Under the pieces are notes generated by a model. That model was not told the origin of the DNA, did not search any database, and saw only the letters and a list, made by a program, of their open reading frames with translations. The position numbers and the translations under genes are program-made. A stretch of DNA of 64,000 bases, taken from NCBI RefSeq assembly GCF_014655715.1, contig NZ_BNBM01000024.1:1-64000 (forward strand), written 5' to 3'. Source of the DNA: Streptomyces lanatus (GTDB taxonomy: Bacteria; Actinomycetota; Actinomycetes; Streptomycetales; Streptomycetaceae). Of this stretch, positions 1-7,203 are shown one piece after another. Numbering within the stretch: the first letter of the stretch is position 1; the number at the start of each line of letters is the position of its first letter.

Positions 1-106
1 TGGAGGTCTCCTAGATACGAGAGACCCACCTGTCAATAACGTCCGTCAGTTTTAGACCTAGGGCGTGCCCGGCGGATCATGCCGGCGTCGCGGGGCCTGG
101 CACGCA

Positions 107-142
107 CTCCCCCACTGCCTGAAGGGCGTGGGGGGACCCCCA
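107..142. repeat. Inverted-repeat unit, copy 1
   Basis: The unit starts CTCCCCCAC, passes through a short spacer and ends GTGGGGGGACCCCCA, so the C-run and G-run can pair as a hairpin. The same layout recurs at 166-205. Units of this appearance are common in intergenic Streptomyces DNA; that statement is from memory, and the family name is not known to me. Confidence 0.55.
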
Positions 143-165
143 GCCGCGTTGTCGTCACTCGCCGC

Positions 166-205
166 CTCCCCCACGCTCGAACAACCTCGCGCGGGGGGAC
201 CCCCA
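166..205. repeat. Inverted-repeat unit, copy 2
   Basis: It has the same architecture as the unit at 107-142: it begins CTCCCCCAC and ends GGGGGGACCCCCA, with a different spacer between the arms. The two copies are 23 bp apart and in the same orientation. They may act as a terminator-like structure for the flanking gene or be a small repeated element. Confidence 0.55.
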
Positions 206-311
206 TCGCGTCGGCTCCCTCCTCCGCCTTGCAGCTGCACGCACCAGACCCCGCTCACCAGCGTTGATGAGGCTCCGTTCCTTGCAGCCGCCCTGATCCG
301 CCGGACAGGCC

Positions 312-1106
312 CTAGGCGTGCCCGAGCCGGAAGCCGACTCCCCGTACCGTCACCACCCAGCGGCTGGAGCCGAGCTTGTTGCGCAGACTGCTCACATGGG
401 TGTCGAGCGTGCGGCCGGGCCGTGACCAGGGGTCGTCCCAGACCTGCATCATCAGCTGGCGGCGGGAGATGACCTTGTCCGGCTGGGAGGCCAGCAGGTG
501 CAGCAGGTCGAACTCCTTACGGGTCACATCGATGTGCCGCCCGCCGAGACTGACCTCGCGCGTGCCCGCGTCGATCCGCAGCAGGCCGCGGACGATGACC
601 TGCGGGCGGGGCTGCTGCGGACGGGCCCGGCGCATGACGGCCTCGATACGGGCCATCAGCTCCAGAAAGCTGTACGGCTTCGCCAGGTAGTCGTCCGATC
701 CGGCCTGCAGACCCAGCACTCGTTCGAGTTCGGAGTCCCGGGCCGTGACGATGATGATCGGGGTGTCGCAGACGGCGCGGATGCTCCGGCAGATCTCCAG
801 GCCGTCCAGGTCGGGCAGTTCGAGGTCGAGGAGGATCAGGTCGCAATTGTGGTGCGCCTGCAGTGCCTTGGCGCCGGTGGCCACGCTCTCGGCCTGGCAG
901 CCGTGCCGCCGCAGCCGCTGCACCAGGCTCATGGCGGTCTTCGGGTCGCTCTCGACCACGAGAACCCGGACAGCGGCCCGCCGTGGACGGGCCGCGCCGG
1001 CGCCCGCCGGCTCCCGCGCCTCGGCGGACAGCGATGTCAACTGGTCCTGATAGGCGGTCAGCTCGGTTATGTGTGGGTTGAGTAAGGCGATGGGCTGCTG
1101 CGTCAT
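312..1106 (-). CDS. Atypical OmpR-family response regulator (JadR1-like)
   Basis: Predicted 264-aa DNA-binding regulator. After about 45 variable N-terminal residues comes a receiver domain (about 47-162) and then a winged-helix effector domain (about 170-262) with the usual VTRKEFDLLHLL and VRGVGFRL signatures. The phosphoacceptor Asp (about 94, in LILLDLELPDLDG), the Thr of IIVTARD and the Lys of YLAKP are present. The N-terminal acidic pair reads E-S-D instead of D-D, so metal binding and phosphorylation may be impaired. Regulators of this kind in antibiotic clusters, such as JadR1, bind end products instead of being phosphorylated; applying that here is inference. No histidine kinase is adjacent. 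The ATG at 1106 is preferred because GGAG lies just upstream; longer starts at 1142 and 1169 exist. It is divergent from the TetR gene at 1407, with an ARE-like site between. Confidence 0.85.
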   Translation of the reverse strand: MTQQPIALLNPHITELTAYQDQLTSLSAEAREPAGAGAARPRRAAVRVLVVESDPKTAMSLVQRLRRHGCQAESVATGAKALQAHHNCDLILLDLELPDLDGLEICRSIRAVCDTPIIIVTARDSELERVLGLQAGSDDYLAKPYSFLELMARIEAVMRRARPQQPRPQVIVRGLLRIDAGTREVSLGGRHIDVTRKEFDLLHLLASQPDKVISRRQLMMQVWDDPWSRPGRTLDTHVSSLRNKLGSSRWVVTVRGVGFRLGHA

Positions 1107-1172
1107 CTGCTGCTCCTGCACATCCGCGATACGGACAGTCATCCCCGGTAGAGCTTTTGGCCCGATCACGAT

Positions 1173-1196
1173 AAAAACCAGCTCGCCGGTTTGTCA
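1173..1196. promoter_or_regulatory. ARE-like butyrolactone-receptor operator
   Basis: This 24-bp site lies between the divergent response regulator and TetR genes. Against the autoregulatory element consensus recalled for ArpA/ScbR-type receptors (ANAWACNNACYNNNCGGTNNGTNT, written here as a pattern) it agrees at 13 of 15 defined positions. The core arms are AAACCAGC and GCCGGTTT around a TC centre. The second ARE, at 4863-4886, scores the same. The scoring was done by hand. Confidence 0.7.
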
Positions 1197-1297
1197 ACGA
1201 CTCCCAAAATGTGCAAAGTTCGGCCAGGAAACGCGGTGTTTACGCCATATTCTCGATCCAGTGCGCTACCCAGCCCCACCTGGGCACCTCCGTATAC

Positions 1298-1315
1298 AAA
1301 CCAGTGCGCTGGTTT
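1298..1315. promoter_or_regulatory. Palindrome upstream of TetR pseudo-receptor gene
   Basis: The sequence AAACCAGTGCGCTGGTTT has 7-bp perfect arms around TGCG, about 90 bp upstream of the TetR start. The block CCAGTGCGCT also occurs at 1258-1267, giving a direct repeat 43 bp away. The arms resemble those of the ARE-like site at 1173-1196, so this may be a second operator for the same regulators. Confidence 0.5.
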
Positions 1316-1406
1316 AATTGGGCCATCTCGCAGACATACAACGTCTGCTTCGTCTTCCCCTGCCGGCCTCGGCGCCGCAGGAGCAGTTCCCCGACTGGAG
1401 CCACCG

Positions 1407-2078
1407 GTGACCAAACAGGAACGGGGCACCCGCACCCGCCACATGCTGATCCGTTCGGCGGCCGAGGTGTTCGAACAGCACGGGTACGAGCGGACCCGCC
1501 TGGCCGACGTCAGTGCGCACGCCGGTGTCAGCACCGGCGCCCTGCACTTCCACTTCAAGAGCAAGGCGGCCCTGGCCGACGCCGTGGAGTCGGCGGCCTC
1601 CCGTTCCCTGCATCACGCGGCGAGCAGCGTCGGCCGCCATCCGGTGAGCGCACTGCAGACGCTCACCGACATCTCACACATCTTCGCCCTCCTCCTCGAC
1701 CGTGACGTGGTGGTGCGCGCCGGGGTCCAACTGGGCTGCGACACCGTCCGGGACCCCACCCTGAACTTCCATCGGGAGTGGCAGGACTGTGTACGACGCC
1801 TGCTGGACCGTGCCGCGGCCGAGGGCAGCCTCGCCGACGACGTGTCCCAGCAGGATGTGACGACGACCGTGGTCGGGGCGACCATGGGCTTTCTGTCCAT
1901 GCGCCGGGAGGGCGGCGAGTGGCTGACACACCGTTCGCTCACCGGGTTCTGGCGGCTGCTCCTGCCCCGTGTGGCCACTCCCCCGCTCCTCGGCTCGCTG
2001 GCCCCGGAGGGCACGCGCTCCGTGGCGGGCGCCTTTCCGTCCACGGCCCGGACCGTGCCGGAGCGTCAGCCGCAGTAG
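1407..2078 (+). CDS. TetR-family regulator, butyrolactone (pseudo-)receptor type
   Basis: Predicted 223-aa repressor. The N-terminal helix-turn-helix (about residues 8-55) includes VFEQHGYERTRLADVSAHAG and GALHFHFKSK, which closely match the ArpA/ScbR group (GYxxxxxxDIxxxAGVxxGALxFHFxSK). The C-terminal ligand domain follows to about 205. The GTG at 1407 is chosen because GGAG lies 9-10 bases upstream and the HTH begins at the expected distance; the frame is open further upstream but looks non-coding. A second receptor-like gene sits at 4922, next to the AfsA-like synthase. By analogy with JadR2/ScbR2, this copy, paired with a JadR1-like regulator, is more likely a pseudo-receptor responding to antibiotics or stress. 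That assignment is inference. Confidence 0.82.
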   Translation: MTKQERGTRTRHMLIRSAAEVFEQHGYERTRLADVSAHAGVSTGALHFHFKSKAALADAVESAASRSLHHAASSVGRHPVSALQTLTDISHIFALLLDRDVVVRAGVQLGCDTVRDPTLNFHREWQDCVRRLLDRAAAEGSLADDVSQQDVTTTVVGATMGFLSMRREGGEWLTHRSLTGFWRLLLPRVATPPLLGSLAPEGTRSVAGAFPSTARTVPERQPQ

Positions 2079-2104
2079 CCCCGGGGCGGACCGCCTCGCC
2101 GGGC

Positions 2105-3013
2105 TCACGGCCGCAGGATCACCTTGCCCATGGTGCGCCGGGCCAGCAGGTCCGCATGGGCCCGCCCCGCCTCGGCCAGCGGATACTCGGCGCCGGCGAC
2201 CGGCCGCAGCCGCCCCTGCCCGGTCAGCGAGAACAGCTCCTGGAGCGGCTCGGTGAAGCCGCCGGGCCGGGCCAGCACAGGGCGCAGCCAGAAGCCGACG
2301 ACCGAGGCGCCGAGCCGGCTGAGCCGCGCGGGGTCCAGCGGAGTGAACCCGGCGCGGGAGGCGTTGCCGTAGGTCACCAGGCGGCCCGACACCGCGAGGG
2401 AGCCGAGGCCCTCGTCGAAGAGCCGGCCGCCGACCGCGTCGAGGACGACGTCGACCGGCTTGTCCAGCGGATACTCGACCACCGCGTCGGCTCCGAGGCC
2501 CAGGGCGAGTTCCCGCTTGGCGGAGGTGGAGACCTCGGCCCCGACCCACGACGCCCCGAACTCCCGGGCCAGCTGCACCGCGAGGCTGCCGACGCCGCCC
2601 GCCGCGGAGTGGACGACGACGCTCTCGCCGGGCTGCAGCCGGGCCGCGGTGCGCAGCAGATGCCAGGCGGTCAGCCCCTGCATGAGCAGGGCCAGCACCT
2701 GGCCCGCGGGCAGCTCCTCGGGTACGTCGATCGTCTTCGTGTCGTCGGCCAGGGCGAGTTCGGCGTAACCGCCCCGGGTCAGGGCCGCCACCCTGCGGCC
2801 GTCGGCGGTCCGGCCGACCACCTCTCGGCCCGGCACATACGGCAGCTGGTCCGCGCCCTCGTAGGAGCCTTCGGCCTGGAGGGCGTCGGCGAAGTTGACG
2901 CCCGCGGCCTCGACGGTGATCAGCGACTGGCCGGGGCCGGGGACCGGCTCGGGCACCTGTCGCGGTGTCAGCACCTCGGGACCGCCGAAGCGGTCGACCT
3001 GAATGGCACGCAT
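2105..3013 (-). CDS. Zinc-independent quinone oxidoreductase (MDR family)
   Basis: Predicted 302-aa NADPH-dependent reductase of the medium-chain dehydrogenase superfamily, quinone oxidoreductase/zeta-crystallin branch. The start MRAIQVDRFGGPEVL is typical. The GroES-like domain covers about 1-120 and the nucleotide-binding motif SAAGGVGSLAVQLAREFGA lies near 140-160. The zinc-binding residues of alcohol dehydrogenases are absent. It ends with the usual HADLLARRTMGKVILRP. The ATG at 3013 is supported by the family start. It is convergent with the TetR gene (26-bp gap) and divergent from the SDR gene. Butyrolactone islands often carry such reductases, but no specific step can be assigned. Confidence 0.88.
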   Translation of the reverse strand: MRAIQVDRFGGPEVLTPRQVPEPVPGPGQSLITVEAAGVNFADALQAEGSYEGADQLPYVPGREVVGRTADGRRVAALTRGGYAELALADDTKTIDVPEELPAGQVLALLMQGLTAWHLLRTAARLQPGESVVVHSAAGGVGSLAVQLAREFGASWVGAEVSTSAKRELALGLGADAVVEYPLDKPVDVVLDAVGGRLFDEGLGSLAVSGRLVTYGNASRAGFTPLDPARLSRLGASVVGFWLRPVLARPGGFTEPLQELFSLTGQGRLRPVAGAEYPLAEAGRAHADLLARRTMGKVILRP

Positions 3014-3098
3014 GGTCAGTGAACTCCGTTCGTTCGGCAAAGGCCCGGTAACCCGCGTGTCATGAACTCTTCCAGGACGACCTGCAAGACTGCGAGGC

Positions 3099-3869
3099 AT
3101 GATCACATCGGGTGGACTGTTACTTGGGAAAGTGGTTCTGATCACAGGGGCGAGCAGCGGCATAGGTGCCGCGGCCGCTGCCGTCTTCGCCCGTGAGGGC
3201 GCCTCGGTCGTGCTCGCCGCACGCCGGGAGGACAGACTCGCGGCCCTCACCGCCGAGTTGACCGGCAAGGGCTTCGACGCGGCATACGTCGTAGCCGATG
3301 TCACACGCGCCGACGACATGCGCGAAGCGGTCGCCTTCACCGTGGACCGGCACGGCCGGCTCGACGGGGCGTTCAACAACGCCGGCATAGGCGGCGACCA
3401 GACCCCCTTGCACGAGATGCAGGACGACATCTACGACTCCGTCATCGACACCAACGTCCGCGGACTGTGGAACTGCATGCGGGCCGAGATCGCGGCCATG
3501 CTGGCGAGCGGCGGCGGCGCCGTAGTGAACAACAGCAGCGTCGGCGGCCTGGTGGCCATACCGACCGCCGCGCCCTATGTCGCCGCCAAGCACGCGGTGG
3601 TCGGTTTCACCCGGGCCGCCGCCGACGAGTACGCGCGTCAGGGCATCCGGGTGAACTGCGTGGCCCCGGGCTCGACCCGCAGCGAGATCACCGCCGACTG
3701 GTACGGCCGCAACCCCGGCCTGGAGGAGGCGATCCACGCGATCACCCCCCAGGGCCGTACGGCGGCCCCCGAGGAGATCGCCGAGGCCGCGACCTGGCTG
3801 CTCAGCGACCGCGCGTCGTATGTCACCGGCGTGGTGATGCCGGTGGACGGCGGTTTCGTCAACCGTTGA
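3099..3869 (+). CDS. SDR-family oxidoreductase
   Basis: Predicted 256-aa classical short-chain dehydrogenase/reductase. The cofactor motif TGASSGIG is at residues 16-23, NNAG lies near 90, the catalytic Ser is in NNSSVGG, and the catalytic pair is in YVAAK (Tyr and Lys four apart). The C-terminal YVTGVVMPVDGGF matches the family. An Arg-rich stretch after the glycine motif (AARRED) suggests NADP(H). It lies between a quinone oxidoreductase and the AfsA-type synthase. Reductases next to AfsA homologues can act in late butyrolactone or butenolide reduction, which is a reasonable but unproven role here. The ATG at 3099 has GAGG immediately upstream, a tight spacing, so the start is not certain. 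Confidence 0.88.
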   Translation: MITSGGLLLGKVVLITGASSGIGAAAAAVFAREGASVVLAARREDRLAALTAELTGKGFDAAYVVADVTRADDMREAVAFTVDRHGRLDGAFNNAGIGGDQTPLHEMQDDIYDSVIDTNVRGLWNCMRAEIAAMLASGGGAVVNNSSVGGLVAIPTAAPYVAAKHAVVGFTRAAADEYARQGIRVNCVAPGSTRSEITADWYGRNPGLEEAIHAITPQGRTAAPEEIAEAATWLLSDRASYVTGVVMPVDGGFVNR

Positions 3870-3877
3870 TGCGAGAG

Positions 3878-3908
3878 GGGAAGCCGCCCGGTTCACGGAC
3901 GGCTTCCC
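3878..3908. terminator. Stem-loop between convergent genes
   Basis: GGGAAGCCG at 3878-3886 pairs with CGGCTTCCC at 3900-3908 around a 13-base loop. It sits between the stop of the SDR gene (3869) and the stop of the AfsA-like gene (3927) and could serve both. There is no clear T-run. Confidence 0.6.
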
Positions 3909-3926
3909 TGCCGCGCCCCCGAGGGG

Positions 3927-4820
3927 CTACTCACCGACCAGACCGACCCTGAACGCCGTGGCCCCCCGCTGCACACCCGTGACCTCGACCCGCGTACGAC
4001 CGTCGTCGGCCGACGAGTCGACCACCGCCTCGATCCAGCAGGGCGCGTCGAACTCTATGTACCGGTCGTACCAACTGGTCACCTCGACCGGCGTGAACAC
4101 CGCGGGCCGCATGAGCCCCTGTGCCGCCTGGCATGCCCCCTCGATCAACGCCAGCGCGGGCACATGGTCGACGGGATGGTCGTAGAGGACCTTGTTGTCG
4201 ACGTCGGTGCGCAGCTGCCACCGGCCCGGCAGGTCGGTGGCGGCGAGCACCACGCATGAGGTGTCCGCACGTCCCACGGTGTGCGCCTCGACGGGCGCGG
4301 GGAGGGGGACGGGGAACCGGCCCCAGGGAACGTCCAGATACTCCCCCCGCAGCCGGCGGTACACCGCGGGAGCTATCCAGCTGAAGGAGACCACGGACGT
4401 GGCGACGGTCTGCTTCTCGTGCAGCAGGGTGAGTTCCATCCGCATCGAGCGGCGGCCCGTACTTCGACACGAGACCTTGACAAGAAGGTCAACCGGTCGG
4501 TTTTTGAGAGCACGAAAACCGGGAGCGAGGGAGAAATCCATTCGCTCCATCAATGTCTGATGCGACAACGGAACCGACCGTTCCGCGTGCGCTATGACCA
4601 GGCAGCTCTGCCGGATCGTCTGGGTGAGCAGCAGCGGATCGGGTAACCCCTGCTCCGCCGCAGGCCAACGCGCGCCTACCGAGTACTGGTCGTCACCGTC
4701 CTTGGACCAGCCGGTGACCAGGACGGATTCCTCCCGATGCAGGTGGACGTACTCTTTGGGAACGCCCTTCCCCTGGGCCTCGTCAACATGATCGCAACCA
4801 GGCAGCAAAATATTTGACAT
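3927..4820 (-). CDS. AfsA/ScbA-family butyrolactone biosynthesis protein
   Basis: Predicted 297-aa protein with two hotdog-like AfsA repeats, roughly residues 15-140 and 175-295. Recognisable segments are VHLHREESVLVTGW near the N terminus, DPLLLTQTIRQSCLVIAHA near 70-90, and DHVPALALIEGACQAAQ in the second repeat. AfsA-family enzymes condense a beta-ketoacyl chain with dihydroxyacetone phosphate in the first committed step of gamma-butyrolactone or butenolide signal synthesis. The ATG at 4820 is chosen because AGGGGG lies five bases upstream; a TTG at 4844 is less likely. It is divergent from the ScbR-type receptor, with an ARE-like site between, the classic synthase/receptor arrangement. 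The exact lactone cannot be predicted. Confidence 0.9.
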   Translation of the reverse strand: MSNILLPGCDHVDEAQGKGVPKEYVHLHREESVLVTGWSKDGDDQYSVGARWPAAEQGLPDPLLLTQTIRQSCLVIAHAERSVPLSHQTLMERMDFSLAPGFRALKNRPVDLLVKVSCRSTGRRSMRMELTLLHEKQTVATSVVSFSWIAPAVYRRLRGEYLDVPWGRFPVPLPAPVEAHTVGRADTSCVVLAATDLPGRWQLRTDVDNKVLYDHPVDHVPALALIEGACQAAQGLMRPAVFTPVEVTSWYDRYIEFDAPCWIEAVVDSSADDGRTRVEVTGVQRGATAFRVGLVGE

Positions 4821-4862
4821 AAATCCCCCTCTGTCTGGCGACAACTGCTCCGACCCTCGTTA

Positions 4863-4886
4863 AGATACCGGCTTGCCGGTCTTTTT
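4863..4886. promoter_or_regulatory. ARE-like operator between synthase and receptor genes
   Basis: The sequence reads AGATACCGGC, TT, GCCGGTC, then a T-run, with arms ACCGGC/GCCGGT. It agrees with the recalled ARE consensus at 13 of 15 defined positions. It lies 36-59 bp upstream of the receptor GTG at 4922 and 43-66 bp upstream of the synthase ATG at 4820. The ScbR-type receptor would be expected to bind here and control both genes. Confidence 0.75.
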
Positions 4887-4921
4887 TAAAGAAATGATTG
4901 ATTGCGGTGAGGAGAACAGCC

Positions 4922-5608
4922 GTGGCACGACAGGAGCGGGCGATCAGGACCCGCGGCGTCATCTTGGAGGCCGCCGCGACGGTCTTCGATGAACTCGGCT
5001 ACGAAGCCGCGACCATCTCAGAGATCCTGAAGCGGGCCGGTGTGACCAAGGGAGCCTTCTACTTCCACTTCCCGTCCAAGGAGGACCTGGCCTGGGGGCT
5101 GCTCGACCAGGCGGTGACGACCGAAGGCGTCCGGCCGCAGCCGATCAAGCTCCAGGAGGTGGTGGACACGATGCTGATCATGGCGCACCGGCTGCCCCGG
5201 GAGCCCGTGTTCAGCTCCGCGCTGCGGCTGTCGGTGGACCGCAACTCGCAACGCCTGTTCGGTACGCGCTGGCCGGACTGGATCTCGCTGCTGACCTCCC
5301 TGCTGGGTGAGGCGAAGGAGCGCGGCGAGATCTACCCGTATCTCGACGAGACGACGACCGCCCGGCTGCTCCTGTCCGCCTGGACCGGGGTCCAGATCGT
5401 GTCCGAAGGGCTGCCGGAGGAGCACGACCTGTCGACCGAGGTCTCGCGAATGCTCCAGCTGATGCTGCCGAGCATCGCCGTGCCCACGGTACTGAGCCAA
5501 CTGGAGGTCTTCGCCGACCGAGGCGCCCGCCTCCTCGCCGCCGCCCTGCCGGACACCGAAGCGGACGACACCACGGTCGAGAAGAACGCCGCCACCACCG
5601 CCGGCTGA
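4922..5608 (+). CDS. ScbR/ArpA-type gamma-butyrolactone receptor (TetR family)
   Basis: Predicted 228-aa repressor. The N terminus MARQERAIRTRGVILEAAA leads into a canonical receptor HTH (VFDELGYEAATISEILKRAG, then KGAFYFHFPSKEDLA, about residues 20-60). The ligand domain includes a WPDWISLL segment near residue 120; Trp residues here are important for ligand response in ArpA-type receptors. The GTG at 4922 has a strong GAGGAGA ribosome site; an in-frame ATG at 4898 would add eight residues with no such site. The divergent position next to the AfsA-type gene and the ARE-like site support a cognate receptor that releases DNA when the signal molecule accumulates. Confidence 0.9.
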   Translation: MARQERAIRTRGVILEAAATVFDELGYEAATISEILKRAGVTKGAFYFHFPSKEDLAWGLLDQAVTTEGVRPQPIKLQEVVDTMLIMAHRLPREPVFSSALRLSVDRNSQRLFGTRWPDWISLLTSLLGEAKERGEIYPYLDETTTARLLLSAWTGVQIVSEGLPEEHDLSTEVSRMLQLMLPSIAVPTVLSQLEVFADRGARLLAAALPDTEADDTTVEKNAATTAG

Positions 5609-5616
5609 GACCCCGA

Positions 5617-5974
5617 CCATGCCACCGGACGGCGAGCCCGTCGCGCCCGCCCGGCTGACCACCACGCCCGGTACGGTCGCGGCCGGTTGAGGCCCCGTCC
5701 ACTCCGGCCCCACCGCCGTACGGCTACCGCCGGGCCGCTGCCCGGCGGCCCGGCCGTGTCCTGCGGGCGGCGGCGGTGCCCAAGCGCACACGGAGCCCCG
5801 GCCGTTCCTCACCTGATGCGGGTGGAGGAGGCCGGGGAGCACCGACAGGACCACCGCCACCCGCGGCTCAGGCCTCATCCGCTCCGGCCCCACCGCCGTA
5901 CGGCAGCCGCCGGGCCGCTGTCCGGCGGGCGGGTGCGATGCCCGTGCGCACCGCGAGCCCTGGCCGCTGCTCAC
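5617..5974. repeat. Imperfect tandem copies of the MFS gene 3' end
   Basis: This 362-bp gap between the receptor gene and the MFS gene is not coding. It contains a block beginning CTCCGGCCCCACCGCCGTAC at about 5702 that returns at about 5882; both copies continue with CCGCCGGGCCGCTG and end near a CTCAC. The second copy runs into the last codons of the MFS gene. Near 5628-5690 lies a further degenerate copy of the MFS C-terminal coding stretch (shared CCCGGTACGGTCGC-type words). The arrangement suggests repeated local duplication and decay of the 3' end of the neighbouring gene. Confidence 0.6.
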
Positions 5975-7203
5975 TTGACCCGGGCGGCGGCCGGGGCGGG
6001 TTCGTCGGACGGGGAGTCCGTCGTGTCCGCGCGGCTGAGGACCAGGAGGATCACCGCCACGGCCGGTACGGTCGCCGCGACCAGGAAGCCGGTGATGGCC
6101 GAGGTGGCCTGGATGAGCGGGCCGATCAGCAGTGGGGAGGCGAACTGGCCGGCGAAGGTGGCGGTGCCCGACAGGGAGGTGGCCTTGCCGCGGATCTCCG
6201 CGGGCACTCCCTCGCCGACCAGCACCGTGGTCACCGGGAAGAACACGCCCTGGCCGAGGCCGAACAGCAGTGGTGCCAGGAACAGCAGCGGCGCGTTGGG
6301 CGCCACGGCCAGCAGCAGGAACCCGGCCACCCACAGCGACAGCGATCCGCGCAGCAGCACGCTGTAGGCGAGGCGGGCCCGCATCGAGGCGTAGGCGAGG
6401 CCGATCAGGCTCATCGCGGCGGACATGCCCACGGTGTAGAAGGAGACCAGCAGCGGGTCCTCGACGCCGACCTCGGCCAGCCGCTGGGGGAGGAAGACCA
6501 CCAGCACGTACAGCAGCAGAGAGCCACAGAACTGCAGCGCGTACCAGACCAGCAGGAGCCGGTGTTCGCGCAGCATGGCCCAGACGCCGGGCGCCGGTCC
6601 GCCCGCGCGGCCGGAGCTGGCCGGTGCGGTGCGGGGCAGCATCAGGGCGGTGGCGATGCCGAGGGGCACACCGACCAGGTAGATCCCGAACGGCAGATGC
6701 CAGGAGATCCCGCCGATCGCCCCGGCCAGCAGCGGCCAGAGGACTCCGCCCAGACTGGTGGCCGTACCGCGCCAGCCCATCGCGCGGTCCTGCGCCGGCC
6801 CCCGGTACATGTTCAGCAGGGCCACGGTGGTGCCCGAGAAGACCAGGGCCGCTCCGGCGCCGAAGACGGCACGGGTGGCTATGAGCGCCGGATAACTGTC
6901 GACGAGGAGCCCGGCACCGCCGGCCACCCCGTACAGCACCAACCCGCCCGCCAGCGGCAGCCGTACGCCCCAGCGGTCCAGCATCCATCCGGCCAGCGGA
7001 CTGGTGACGGCGATGGCGAGGCTGTGGGTGGTGATGATGAGGCCGCCGGCGGTGCCGCCGACCCCGAGGTCACCGCGGATGACCTGGATGACCGGCGCGA
7101 GGATGGAGCCCGCCATCACCGTCAGGGTCGAGGCGAAGAGGAGCAGCGGCAGCGTCCCGGGGCGGATCGCCGCCGGTGCCGGTTCCTGTGCGAGCGCGCT
7201 CAT
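5971..7203 (-). CDS. MFS transporter, 12-TM drug-exporter type
   Basis: Predicted 410-aa inner-membrane transporter with about 12 hydrophobic segments. The signature after TM2 is WMLDRWGVRLPLAGG, the antiporter-type motif A of the major facilitator superfamily, with a related copy in the second half. Likely a proton-driven efflux pump; the substrate cannot be read from sequence. The ATG at 7203 overlaps the TGA of the upstream YczE-type gene in an ATGA junction, so the two are translationally coupled. The C-terminal tail (SRADTTDSPSDEPAPAAARVK) is encoded by DNA that recurs in decayed form just downstream. No terminator T-run is seen after the stop. Confidence 0.9.
   Translation of the reverse strand: MSALAQEPAPAAIRPGTLPLLLFASTLTVMAGSILAPVIQVIRGDLGVGGTAGGLIITTHSLAIAVTSPLAGWMLDRWGVRLPLAGGLVLYGVAGGAGLLVDSYPALIATRAVFGAGAALVFSGTTVALLNMYRGPAQDRAMGWRGTATSLGGVLWPLLAGAIGGISWHLPFGIYLVGVPLGIATALMLPRTAPASSGRAGGPAPGVWAMLREHRLLLVWYALQFCGSLLLYVLVVFLPQRLAEVGVEDPLLVSFYTVGMSAAMSLIGLAYASMRARLAYSVLLRGSLSLWVAGFLLLAVAPNAPLLFLAPLLFGLGQGVFFPVTTVLVGEGVPAEIRGKATSLSGTATFAGQFASPLLIGPLIQATSAITGFLVAATVPAVAVILLVLSRADTTDSPSDEPAPAAARVK

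Larger units (their letters stand above)
1..311. other. Left-edge intergenic region, no gene seen
   Basis: No convincing coding region is seen in the first 311 bases. The stretch is downstream of the response regulator gene that reads leftwards and ends at 312. It holds two G/C-rich inverted-repeat units, listed separately. The first 60 bases are noticeably more A/T-rich and may belong to the promoter or end of a gene outside the window. The open frames here are short, overlap on both strands and have arginine/proline-rich compositions typical of non-coding high-GC DNA. Confidence 0.5.

Noticed and set aside
4480..4503. A third ARE-like sequence ending CGGTCGGTTT inside the AfsA-like gene
   Set aside because: It matches only about 11 of 15 consensus positions, lies within a well-conserved coding segment (NRPVDLLVKV) and is not near a start codon. 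The similarity may be chance.
5018..6988. Long open frames on the opposite strand of the receptor and MFS genes
   Set aside because: They are Arg/Gly/Pro/Ala-rich shadows of real genes, typical of high-GC DNA. No domains are recognisable and they overlap proven coding regions.
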